64,000 bases of DNA, taken from positions 62,001 through 126,000 of the forward strand of contig JBAOHO010000026.1 of the NCBI GenBank assembly GCA_037045355.1, read 5' to 3'. This DNA comes from Candidatus Nanopelagicales bacterium (lineage in GTDB: Bacteria > Actinomycetota > Actinomycetes > S36-B12 > GCA-2699445). Made by a program: the position numbers and the translations under genes. The notes beneath the pieces were generated by a model. It had not been told where the DNA came from. It searched no databases and saw nothing but the letters and a program-made list of their open reading frames with translations. This document shows positions 51,670 to 59,936 of this stretch, piece by piece. Position 1 is the stretch's first letter. Each line of letters starts with the position of its first letter.

Positions 51670-53739
51670 ATGGATGTTGAACAGTTCCTTGCCGGGCTGA
51701 ACGACCAACAGCGCGCCGCGGCGCAACTCGTGAGTGGACCGGTTGCCATCCACGCCGGGGCCGGCACCGGTAAGACACGGGTCATCACCCACCGGACTGC
51801 CTACGCCGCAGGCGTCGCTGCCATGCAGCCACAGACGGCTCTGCTCCTCACCTTCACCGACAAGGCGGCGACCGAGATGTCCCAGCGCCTCGCCGGGCTG
51901 GGCTTCCCCGGCGTCGCCGCCATGACCTTCCACAAGGCGGCCTGGCGTCAACTGCGCCACTTCTGGCCGCAGATCCACGGCGAGCAGTTGGGGGTCGTCG
52001 ATCAGCCGTGGCGCATCGTTGCTCCGGCGATCCGGCAACTGCCCGGTCACTACCGCTTCACGGCCACCAAGGATGTCCTGGACACCATTTCCTGGATCAC
52101 CAACTCCCGACTCAACGAATCCCGACTCAACGCAACGAATCCCGACTCAACGAATCGCGCCCCGAGAGCATGGACCTGTCACAGGCAGCGCAAGATGCAG
52201 ACCGGGTCCTGCCGCTGCCGGCCGATCTGATGCAGCGCGTCTTCGACCACTACACGCGCAGCAAGTCGAAGCAGAACGTCGTCGATTTCGACGACATGAT
52301 CTTGCGCACCACCGATCTGCTCCGCGCGCATCCCGACATCCTGGAACAGGTCCGGGCCAGATATCGGTGGTTCAGTGTGGATGAGTTCCAGGACACCAAT
52401 CCCGCCCAGTTCGAACTGCTGCGGCTGTGGCTCGGTGATCGGCAGGACATCTGCGTCGTCGGTGATCCGCAACAGACGATCTACTCGTTCACGGGCGCGA
52501 CGGATCGGTTCCTGACCCGGTTCTCCGGCTGGTACGAGTCAGCGCGCACCGTCGATCTCACCAGCAACTATCGATCGAGCCCTCAGATCCTGGCGCTGGC
52601 CAATCGACTCATCCCCGCGGAATCCGTGCTGACGGCGGTCGGCCCCGCCGGCCCGAGCCCCCGCATCGAGGAGTTCCCCGATGGCGACGCCGAGTTGGTG
52701 GCCATCAGGCAGGCGCTGCGGTCATGGCACGACGAGGGCGTTGCTTTTCAGGAGATGGCGGTGTTGGTCCGACTCAACGAAGACATACCGCCCATCGAGT
52801 CGGAACTCACCCGCGCGGGGGTCCCGTTCGTCGTGCGGGGGACGGCGTTCTTCCAGCGGCGCGAAATCAGGGCTGCGGTCCGCTCACTGGCGGGCGTGCC
52901 CCAAGACGCGGATCCCATCGAGAGTGTGGATGACACTTCTGGCCGATCAGTTCGGCTACGACCCCGACGACGACCCCGACACCCCCGCGGCGCGAGACCG
53001 GCACGCCGCACTGGGCACTCTGCGCGCGCTCGTCGTGGCGAGCGCCGACCAGGGTCTGCCGGCCGTGATCGCAGATCTCGAGCAACGAGCGGCCGCGGAA
53101 CGTACCCATAGCGGTGCCGGGGTCACGTTGGCCACGCTGCATGGTGCCAAAGGCCTGGAGTGGGATGCCGTTGTCCTGCCAGGCCTGGAACAGGGCAAAC
53201 TGCCGGTCAAACAGGCGCAGAAGTCAGCTGACCGCGTGGCGGAGGAACGGCGCCTGCTCTATGTCGGGATCACCCGAGCTCGCCGGCACCTGCTCCTGAC
53301 TCGAGCCTCGCGCCGACCCGGCTCGCAAGGCAAACCGGTGTCTCGTCCGCCCAGCCAGTTTCTCCGTGAACTGCTGCCACCAGTCCCCTCGGTGCACCGC
53401 AGTACCGCATCCAAGCGGTCACGACGTACGGGCAGCCAACCGGCCGACCCCGTCGATCCCGCCGTGGAGACCGACCTCTACACCCGACTCAAGGCGTGGC
53501 GACTCGAGGTGGCGCGTACCGACGGGGTACCCGCCTATGTGGTTTTTCCCGACTCGACCCTCGGCCTCATTGCCCGCGACCGCCCTGGCACCCTCGCCGA
53601 ACTCGCCGCAGTCCACGGTGTCGGCCCGACGAAGTTGGAGCGATACGGCGAGCAGGTGCTGAGCCTGGTCGAAGAGAGACTGCAGCCGGGATCTCGCACC
53701 GGCCCCGACTCAGTCCTCGGCCGTTCGCGATCTCGGTAG
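51670..53739 (+). pseudogene. uvrD2: UvrD2-type DNA helicase gene, two frameshifts
   Basis: Superfamily 1 helicase in three frames. Part one (from ATG 51670) has the Walker A GAGTGKT (residues 32-38) and ends in a 15-nt tandem repeat. Part two carries VDEFQDTNP (Walker B), GDPQQTIYSFTGA and NYRSSP. Part three carries TLHGAKGLEWDAV, LLYVGITRARRHL and an HRDC domain at the C-terminus, as in actinobacterial UvrD2. The first break is a 5-nt duplication (CAACG) in the repeat at 52106-52160. The second is +1 near 52925-52945. Together they add 6 nt, so parts one and three share a frame. Repaired, the protein would be about 687 aa. Confidence 0.8.
52106..52155. repeat. 15-nt tandem repeat inside uvrD2, three copies, one carrying a 5-nt insert
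   Basis: CCCGACTCAACGAAT at 52106-52120 and 52141-52155. The middle copy (52121-52140) has CAACG doubled and is 20 nt long. The 15-nt unit keeps frame (SRLNE) but the extra 5 nt shifts it. Confidence 0.95.
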
Positions 53740-54180
53740 CAACAGCATGGGAGTCAGCGCACCCAGGCACAGCACGAGGACGATCGCCGCCGCGGTGAAG
53801 CCGGAACTCGCGAACTCCAGGAAGTCCTGTCCGGCCTGTGGGTCGTTGGCCCCTCCGGAGTTGATCCACTTCAACAGCGACTGCAGGGCGCGGGCGAGGA
53901 TGGCTCCTGGGATGAGGGGGATCACGGGCGCGAAGGCGTAGACCGGCGAGGCCTCATGGGTGCGCGGACCCAGCGTGTAGGCCAGGGCACCGACCACGAC
54001 TGCTGCGAAGTAGTCCGCAACGACAATCGTCACACCTTGCGCCTGCGCGAACTCGGTGATGAACCGGGCCAGGACCGCGATCGCGGCGACGATCGGCAGC
54101 GCGCGCTTGCGGACGTTGAACATCATCGCGAAGCCCGTTGCCGCAGGTGCTGCCCAGAGCACCGCCCACAGCGAGATCAT
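53710..54180 (-). CDS. YjjB-like subunit of a split threonine/serine (or dicarboxylate) exporter
   Basis: 156 aa, four hydrophobic segments, including SPVYAFAPVIPLIPGAILARAL and the final FTAAAIVLVLCLGALTPMLLL. It corresponds to the DUF3815/ThrE_2 half. The ATG overlaps the stop of the YjjP-like gene (ATGA), so the two work as a pair, as in E. coli YjjPB (a reported succinate exporter) and like the single-chain ThrE of corynebacteria. The 3' end overlaps the tail of uvrD2 by 30 nt. Confidence 0.75.
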   Translation of the reverse strand: MISLWAVLWAAPAATGFAMMFNVRKRALPIVAAIAVLARFITEFAQAQGVTIVVADYFAAVVVGALAYTLGPRTHEASPVYAFAPVIPLIPGAILARALQSLLKWINSGGANDPQAGQDFLEFASSGFTAAAIVLVLCLGALTPMLLLPRSRTAED

Positions 54181-54959
54181 GCGTGCCCCCAGAGGAACAC
54201 CGCGATCGACAGCCCGAAGGTCGTGCCGAGCATGATGACACTGGCGCGGGTCAGCCGGGTGATGCCGTTCAGGTAGTTCGAGGTCAACAGGTCGGCGGTC
54301 CCGTTCAACAGCGGTACCCCCGGCACCAAGAACAAGATGCTGGCGGTCACGGCAGTGTTCACGCCGGGGTCTTGGTCGGCTCCCAGGGCCAGCGCCAACA
54401 GCAGGACGACCGAAACACTGACGAATGCGGCGATCAGGCAGTACACGAAGGGTTTGAATCTCTGCTTGACCATGATGTGACGCACGAGTGCCCCCGCGAG
54501 CCCCCCGAGTCCTGCCAGCGCCACTCCCAGCAGGTCGGCGCCGAAGAGCCCTGCGAAGGAACCACAACTGATCCCCAGGAGTATGAGAACCATCGGGACG
54601 GGGTAGCGCCGCTCCCGAGCAGCGATGTCGGCGAGTTCGGCGCGTACTTCTGCGATCGTCATGTCGCCGCTGCGCTTGGCGAGGTAGCTCAGATAACTCA
54701 GTTCGGTGAAGTTGACCCCGATCGCCGGGACAGTGCGGATCGCCGTGTGACTCGTACCCGCGCGGTGCACCGTCAGCCCGAGGCTGCCCGAGGACAGCCA
54801 GCACTCGGCCCGTTCGGCCCCCAAGGCCAAGGCGACGTGCCGCACGGTCTCGCGTACCCGGGCGGTGTAGCCACCTGACATCTGGACCCGGACACCGACC
54901 TCCAAGGCAGTCTGCATGATCGCCTCGAGTTGCCCCGGATCACCCGCTGCTTCGGCCAC
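54177..54959 (-). CDS. YjjP-like subunit of a split threonine/serine (or dicarboxylate) exporter
   Basis: 260 aa from GTG 54959. The soluble N-terminal ~110 residues include VRVQMSGGYTARVRETV and lead to about five helices in the DUF1212/ThrE_1 pattern, including the motif FLVPGVPLLNGTADLL. It pairs with the downstream YjjB-like protein. A TAGCGT hexamer 6 nt upstream marks a leaderless start. Threonine, serine and succinate are the candidate substrates. Confidence 0.8.
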   Translation of the reverse strand: MAEAAGDPGQLEAIMQTALEVGVRVQMSGGYTARVRETVRHVALALGAERAECWLSSGSLGLTVHRAGTSHTAIRTVPAIGVNFTELSYLSYLAKRSGDMTIAEVRAELADIAARERRYPVPMVLILLGISCGSFAGLFGADLLGVALAGLGGLAGALVRHIMVKQRFKPFVYCLIAAFVSVSVVLLLALALGADQDPGVNTAVTASILFLVPGVPLLNGTADLLTSNYLNGITRLTRASVIMLGTTFGLSIAVFLWGHA

Positions 54960-54965
54960 AGGTTC

Positions 54966-54971
54966 ACGCTA
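54966..54971 (-). promoter_or_regulatory. -10 hexamer TAGCGT, leaderless start
   Basis: Six nt separate it from GTG 54959 on the minus strand. Confidence 0.5.
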
Positions 54972-55069
54972 TCGGCGCAGGCTATCGGCGCAGCGAGAAC
55001 TTGCGCATTGAGTTGACCGGTTGGTCCGACAAGCACGGTTGCCGACGCCGGGTCTGATTGCATGGGCGG

Positions 55070-57076
55070 GTGACACCGCTCGATCTGCCTTCCCGATGGC
55101 GGATGGGCCTGACCCAGATCCGTCGCGGAACTCTGGATGCACCGTGGTCCGCTGCCCCTTGGGCGTCGGTCGTACGGCGGACTGCCGTCGTGGTCGGCTT
55201 CGTCGCCTACGGCTTGTTCACCGGTCAACTCGACACGGCCGTCTTCGGCGCGTTCGGGGCATTGCAGCTGGGCCTGGGTGAGGCGGTGCTTCCCTGGCGC
55301 AGGCTGTTCGGTCTCGTCGTGATCGAAGTCGCGGCCCTCACAGCCGTCGGATTCGTGGCGGCGTGGACGAGTGGTACGTGGTGGACGGTCCCTCTGCTCG
55401 CTGCCATCGCCTATGCGCACGGCGTCACTTTCACGGCCGGACAGGTTCCGCGGGCGGTGGGTGTGGGGACGTTGGCGATCGGTGTGATCTTCGCCGGCCT
55501 ACCGGTCACCGCTCCCGGCTCAGCCGCGGTATGGCTGGGCCTCGGGGCAGCGTGCCAGGGGCTGGTGTGGTTGCTGGTGTGGCCGTGGGAACGGGTACTT
55601 ACGATCCGGCGAGCGCTGGCCAACCGGATCCGCGACATCGTTCGGATCGTGGGGTATCAGCGCCTGTCCGGGCGGGACAGCAACAATGCGTCGGCTGCCG
55701 TGGACGATCTGCGCGCAACGATCGCCGCATCCGGTGTTGCTGATCGGCAGGCAGCGTTGTCGCTCGTCGACGCGATCGACGACGTCAGACGCGGTGTCAT
55801 CGCCTGGCGTGTGCTGAAGGCACCTGGCTTGGCGGAGCGGATGTCCGTCAGGGAGGTATTGCGAGATGACGTTCGGGTTCTGGATGAATCGGTCGGCAGG
55901 GCCGATCATCGCCAGTCACCTCGTGAGGCGGGGGAGCAGTGGGCGTCCGCGGAAGCGTTGGCCGCGGCCATCGACACGATGCAGGACCGAATCGATTCAT
56001 TGCGAACAGGAGAGTCCGGCAGGGCCCCCCTGACCTCGCAGGCACCATCACCTGGATCACACCGCTCTCTTCTGCGTCCGGATTTGTCGCAACTGCGACA
56101 TGGGCTGCGACTCGCGCTGGCCATCGCCATCGCTCAAGCTGTGACGCTCGTGATTCCGATCAACCACTCATTCTGGATCCCCTTGACCGTCGTCTTCGTG
56201 GTGCGTCCCGAGTGGTACACGACAGTGATCCGATCGGCGGCCAGGGTCCTGGGCAACCTGCTCGCGGTGGTGCTGATACCGGTGGCACTGGCTGTGGCAG
56301 GTGGCTGGGATCTGGCGACTCTGCTGCTCGTGGCGCTTATCGCGGGTGTGGGATTCCGTAACTTCTCGGGCAACTACGTGGCGGCTTCGTTCGGCGTCGC
56401 CGGAACCATCCTGGTCCTCGACCAGACGCTCGGGACCGACCCGTTCCTCTACGAGTGGCGGATCGTCGCCACTGTCGTCGGTGCACTCATCGGTCTGGCC
56501 GTGTCAGCGGTGATTCCGGCCTACCGGGGCCATGAGGGGGGTCGGCTGCTGGCGCGGGTGGTGTCGGGGCTGAGCGCATGGTCCCAGTCCGTGTGTCGGG
56601 GCATCATCGATCCGAGCGATTTCGACCCCGGCGCCAGCAGGGTGGCCGGTGAACAAGAACGCAACAACCTGATCCACATGCGGCCGGCGGTGGAGGCGGC
56701 GCTGCTCGAACCCCGCCCAAACGCCGATCCGCGGGTACTGTCCGTAGCCGTCGAGGCGGCTGATCGTGCCCATCTGTGTCTGCTGGCCTTGAGCTTCTAC
56801 GCTCGCTTGCTCCATGAAGGGGGCCGGCCAGGCCTGGATGTCGGAGTCACCGCGCGCGGCATCCAGGACTCGTTCGGCGCCGCTGCGAGATGCCTGGGCG
56901 ATGGAGAATCTGTGTCTGTGGATCAGCCGGCTCCTGAGGCAGCGGGGACGGTCCCTCGCACTCCGGAGGATCTCGCGGTCGTCATGCAAGCCCTGCGGCT
57001 GCGACAGGCGGCGACAGATCTCGCTGCCGCTGCCTCGTGGGCGACCTCAGAAGGACTCCCGTCTCAATCGCAGTGA
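55070..57076 (+). CDS. FUSC-family membrane protein
   Basis: 668 aa from GTG 55070; a TTG at 55058 and an ATG at 55103 are possible alternatives. About six N-terminal helices, a soluble helical region (about 185-340), then a second set of helices starting WIPLTVVFVVRPEWYTTVIRSAARVLGN, as in FUSC (fusaric acid resistance/aromatic acid exporter) proteins. The C-terminal ~200 residues are soluble. It may export an aromatic or amphiphilic acid. TTGCAT ends 6 nt upstream of the GTG. Confidence 0.8.
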   Translation: MTPLDLPSRWRMGLTQIRRGTLDAPWSAAPWASVVRRTAVVVGFVAYGLFTGQLDTAVFGAFGALQLGLGEAVLPWRRLFGLVVIEVAALTAVGFVAAWTSGTWWTVPLLAAIAYAHGVTFTAGQVPRAVGVGTLAIGVIFAGLPVTAPGSAAVWLGLGAACQGLVWLLVWPWERVLTIRRALANRIRDIVRIVGYQRLSGRDSNNASAAVDDLRATIAASGVADRQAALSLVDAIDDVRRGVIAWRVLKAPGLAERMSVREVLRDDVRVLDESVGRADHRQSPREAGEQWASAEALAAAIDTMQDRIDSLRTGESGRAPLTSQAPSPGSHRSLLRPDLSQLRHGLRLALAIAIAQAVTLVIPINHSFWIPLTVVFVVRPEWYTTVIRSAARVLGNLLAVVLIPVALAVAGGWDLATLLLVALIAGVGFRNFSGNYVAASFGVAGTILVLDQTLGTDPFLYEWRIVATVVGALIGLAVSAVIPAYRGHEGGRLLARVVSGLSAWSQSVCRGIIDPSDFDPGASRVAGEQERNNLIHMRPAVEAALLEPRPNADPRVLSVAVEAADRAHLCLLALSFYARLLHEGGRPGLDVGVTARGIQDSFGAAARCLGDGESVSVDQPAPEAAGTVPRTPEDLAVVMQALRLRQAATDLAAAASWATSEGLPSQSQ

Positions 57077-57134
57077 GGAGCGACCGCTGGGGTTGTGCAC
57101 CCGGATAGCACTCGCCGGACCGACGTGCGAACCG

Positions 57135-57140
57135 TACGAT
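57135..57140 (+). promoter_or_regulatory. -10 hexamer TACGAT, leaderless start
   Basis: Six nt separate it from GTG 57147. Confidence 0.5.
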
Positions 57141-57146
57141 CAAGGC

Positions 57147-58655
57147 GTGCCCAGCCATCCGCGAGCCGTTCGTCGGATCTCGTTCGTCGCTGCATGCGCT
57201 GCACTGGCCACCGCGCTGACAGTGACACCGCCTGTGCCCCAGGTGCGGGCTGATTCGGGTCTGACGATCGAAGTGGTCAACCAGAACACGGCTGTTCCCG
57301 ACTCGCAGGTATGGGTCACAGCGGAACAGACCCTCGCCGGGCAGTCGCCGTCGGTGCTGGCAGCCCCCGAATCGTTGTCGCGACGATCCGCGTTCACGGC
57401 GGCGTCTGTGAACAGTGGCAGGGTGAGCATCTCCTTCGATCAACCGGTCCCCGGGCCCCCGGCGGCCGCGCCCAGCCCCGACACGTCCGCGATTCGTTTC
57501 GACGTCGTGGAGTTGACGTACCCGGGGGTGGCGAACCTGACTGCAGTCGACATGTTCGGGATTCCGTTGGACCTGGAGGTGTACGACAGCGCCGGCAATC
57601 TCGCGGGTGCACGCCGCTGGATCTGCTACACCGACGTCATCCGGAGCCAGCTTCAGCAACGGATGACCGCTGCGGGCGGCACCTACTCGCGGGCGGAACG
57701 GCGTACTGGCTCCGGGGACTTCCTGCGGCTGGTCTCCCCGAACATCAGCAGTGGACAGAACCCGACCGGCTACCCGGATCTGACGGACTATGTCACCTCA
57801 CTCAAGGGACAGCAACTCACGGTGAGGGGGACGTTCACCGGATCGTCCGCTCAGCCGTACGACTTCCGGGGATCATTCTCGGGGCCCGGGCTGGGGACCC
57901 TGCGCCTGCAGTCACAACTGGGCGACGGGCTGCAGGATGTCGTGATCGACGGGGACACCCTGCCCGGGAACACCCCACCCGACAACGCCATCTACTCCAA
58001 CAACGGCCCCTACCAGTTGGGCAATTCTCCCGCTGACCACTTCGTCGGCGAGAACGATGTCTACGCGGCGGTCTACCGTGACGTCGTCGCTGGATTCGCC
58101 TGGGGTTTCTGGGGCAGCCCAGGACTGGGCAACGACACGGCCTCCTTCGACGTCAGCCGGTCACCGGGCCCCTTCGAGGGGGCGCAGCCGAGTCATCCGT
58201 ACTACAACGTCTGGGCGGCAGCACTGTTCGGCTACACCCAGGCGTACGGGTTCCCGTTCAGTGACACCTTCAACGATGCGCCCGGCCGGAACCCATTGCT
58301 GGGATTGCCCGCTGGGGGCACGCTACGAATCATCGTGCGTCCCGATCAGAGTCCCTCCGACTGCACGTCGAACACCCCCGATCGACCGGATCCGCCGTCC
58401 AAGGTCACCGGGTTGAAGGTGGCGGTCATTCACTTCGGACACAAGGCTCGCGCCAAGTGGCGGGCGGTGTCGATGGCCACTGCCTATCAGGTGCGCTGGT
58501 GGAACAAGGGGCGCTACACCAAGTGGAAGTCGGTCACCAAGACCCAGGCTCTGCACAAGGTCAAACCCGGCCGGCTCTACAAGGTCCAGGTCCGAGCCCG
58601 CACCCAAGACGTTGCCGGGCCGGTGGTGACGCGGAAGTTCCGCGCGCGGAGGTGA
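57147..58655 (+). CDS. secreted GH64-like beta-1,3-glucanase with C-terminal Fn3-like domain
   Basis: 502 aa from GTG 57147. Signal peptide to about 32. Residues about 33-415 resemble the GH64/thaumatin-like fold, with VDMFGIPLDLEVYD, NVWAAALFGYTQAYGFPFSD and an interrupted acidic cleft. The last ~90 residues (about 415-502) are an Fn3-like module close in style to that of the subtilase. It probably cleaves beta-1,3-glucan, for example from algae or fungi. The stop abuts the convergent cupredoxin stop with no gap (TGATCA). Confidence 0.65.
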   Translation: MPSHPRAVRRISFVAACAALATALTVTPPVPQVRADSGLTIEVVNQNTAVPDSQVWVTAEQTLAGQSPSVLAAPESLSRRSAFTAASVNSGRVSISFDQPVPGPPAAAPSPDTSAIRFDVVELTYPGVANLTAVDMFGIPLDLEVYDSAGNLAGARRWICYTDVIRSQLQQRMTAAGGTYSRAERRTGSGDFLRLVSPNISSGQNPTGYPDLTDYVTSLKGQQLTVRGTFTGSSAQPYDFRGSFSGPGLGTLRLQSQLGDGLQDVVIDGDTLPGNTPPDNAIYSNNGPYQLGNSPADHFVGENDVYAAVYRDVVAGFAWGFWGSPGLGNDTASFDVSRSPGPFEGAQPSHPYYNVWAAALFGYTQAYGFPFSDTFNDAPGRNPLLGLPAGGTLRIIVRPDQSPSDCTSNTPDRPDPPSKVTGLKVAVIHFGHKARAKWRAVSMATAYQVRWWNKGRYTKWKSVTKTQALHKVKPGRLYKVQVRARTQDVAGPVVTRKFRARR

Positions 58656-59000
58656 TCAGCCGACCCGGATTCGGCCCTTCATCCCCGCTGCTGCGTGACC
58701 CGGCAGGGTGCACAAGTACTTCACGGTTCCCTTCTTCAGCTTCACCGTGATCGACCGCGTCCCCTTGTCGAAGTCGGGCGTCTCGACGGACCCCACCTTG
58801 AGGTCGTGGGTCATTCCCGACTTGTTCGTGTACCGGAACGTGTAGGTCCCTGGTTTCAGCTTCGTGGGCATTCCGACGAAGGACATCGGGTCAGACGCCG
58901 GGCTCGTGACCTCGATGGTGCGAGCGGCCCACGCCGGCGTGGCGATACCAGCCAGAACGAGTGTGGCAGTGGCAGTCGCGGCGGCGGTTCGGATGCGCAT
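58656..59000 (-). CDS. secreted cupredoxin (type-1 copper protein)
   Basis: 114 aa with an AAAGGA site before ATG 59000. Signal peptide 1-26. The copper ligands are H65 (MTHDL), C97, H102 and M107 in CTLPGHAAAGM, the plastocyanin/azurin pattern. A small extracellular or periplasmic-like electron carrier. Its redox partner is not visible here. Confidence 0.9.
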   Translation of the reverse strand: MRIRTAAATATATLVLAGIATPAWAARTIEVTSPASDPMSFVGMPTKLKPGTYTFRYTNKSGMTHDLKVGSVETPDFDKGTRSITVKLKKGTVKYLCTLPGHAAAGMKGRIRVG

Positions 59001-59215
59001 GAGCAGTCCTTTCGGTCAGGATCCCGGAGTCGGTCGGGGGTGACTTGTCGACCGGGAATGTGCCTGGTGGGGGTGGTCTCTACCGTCTGGCGTGTCGTCT
59101 GGATACAGGGTGCCATGTCGTTCGGAACTGTGCCCTCAGCGCATTTCTGTGCGGCCGAGAACAAGCCTGAGAGGGGTCCGCCGGCGCAGCGGCTCCAGAG
59201 AGGAAGTGGCGCGGG
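59001..59215. other. divergent intergenic region
   Basis: 215 nt between the cupredoxin and racemase genes with no supported gene or clear secondary structure. Confidence 0.4.
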
Positions 59216-59221
59216 TACCGT
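59216..59221 (+). promoter_or_regulatory. -10 hexamer TACCGT, leaderless start
   Basis: TACCGTGTTCGG runs directly into ATG 59228. Almost the same 12-mer precedes the gene at 63506. Confidence 0.55.
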
Positions 59222-59227
59222 GTTCGG

Positions 59228-59920
59228 ATGCGGCGTATCGGGATCCTCGGGGGGATGAGTTGGGAGAGCACCGCGTTGTACTACCGCCTCCTGAACGAAG
59301 GAGTGCGCGATCGCCTGGGCGGTCTGCATTCCGCCGACCTGATCCTGCGGTCGCTGGACTTCGCGGATGTCGAGGGGCATTTCGACGCCGACGACTGGGA
59401 CGGACTCGGGGCCACTCTCGCAGCTGAAGCGCTCGCCCTGCAGGACCAGGGTGCGGAACTCCTCCTCATCGCCACCAACACCGTCCATCGGGTGGCCGAC
59501 CAGATTGAACGTGACCTCGGGATTCCCCTGGTCCACATCGCCGACGCCGTCGGTCGCACGGCGGCGGAATCCGGGCGGCATACGGCCGGGTTGTTGGGTA
59601 CCCACTTCACGATGACTCAGCCGTTCTACGCCGAGCGATTGGCGCGGCATGGTGTCGCCACGCTGGTCCCGGAAGCAGGGCAGCGTGACCTTGTCGACGC
59701 GATCATCTTCGACGAGTTGGTTCTCGGTCGCTTCACCGAAGAGTCGCGTCAATACGTGTGCAGTGTCGCGGCGGACCTCGCCGAGCAAGGCGCCGATTGC
59801 ATCGTGCTCGGCTGCACCGAACTGGAACTCCTGGTCACCGGTGACGACATCCCAGTCGACGTCATTCCCTCCACCGCCGTTCACGTGCGGGCAGGACTCG
59901 ACCTCGCTCTTGAGGCTTGA
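59228..59920 (+). CDS. aspartate/glutamate racemase family protein, YgeA-like
   Basis: 230 aa, opening RRIGILGGMSWEST, the family start. The first catalytic position is T83 (IATNTVH), where most racemases have Cys; the second is C196 (VLGCTEL). This Thr/Cys pair matches the atypical E. coli YgeA, an L-Asp/Glu-specific racemase, in both residue type and spacing. It should interconvert D/L acidic amino acids without PLP in the cytoplasm. It seems to be a single-gene unit. Confidence 0.85.
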   Translation: MRRIGILGGMSWESTALYYRLLNEGVRDRLGGLHSADLILRSLDFADVEGHFDADDWDGLGATLAAEALALQDQGAELLLIATNTVHRVADQIERDLGIPLVHIADAVGRTAAESGRHTAGLLGTHFTMTQPFYAERLARHGVATLVPEAGQRDLVDAIIFDELVLGRFTEESRQYVCSVAADLAEQGADCIVLGCTELELLVTGDDIPVDVIPSTAVHVRAGLDLALEA

Positions 59921-59936
59921 CCGACAGCCTTTTCCA

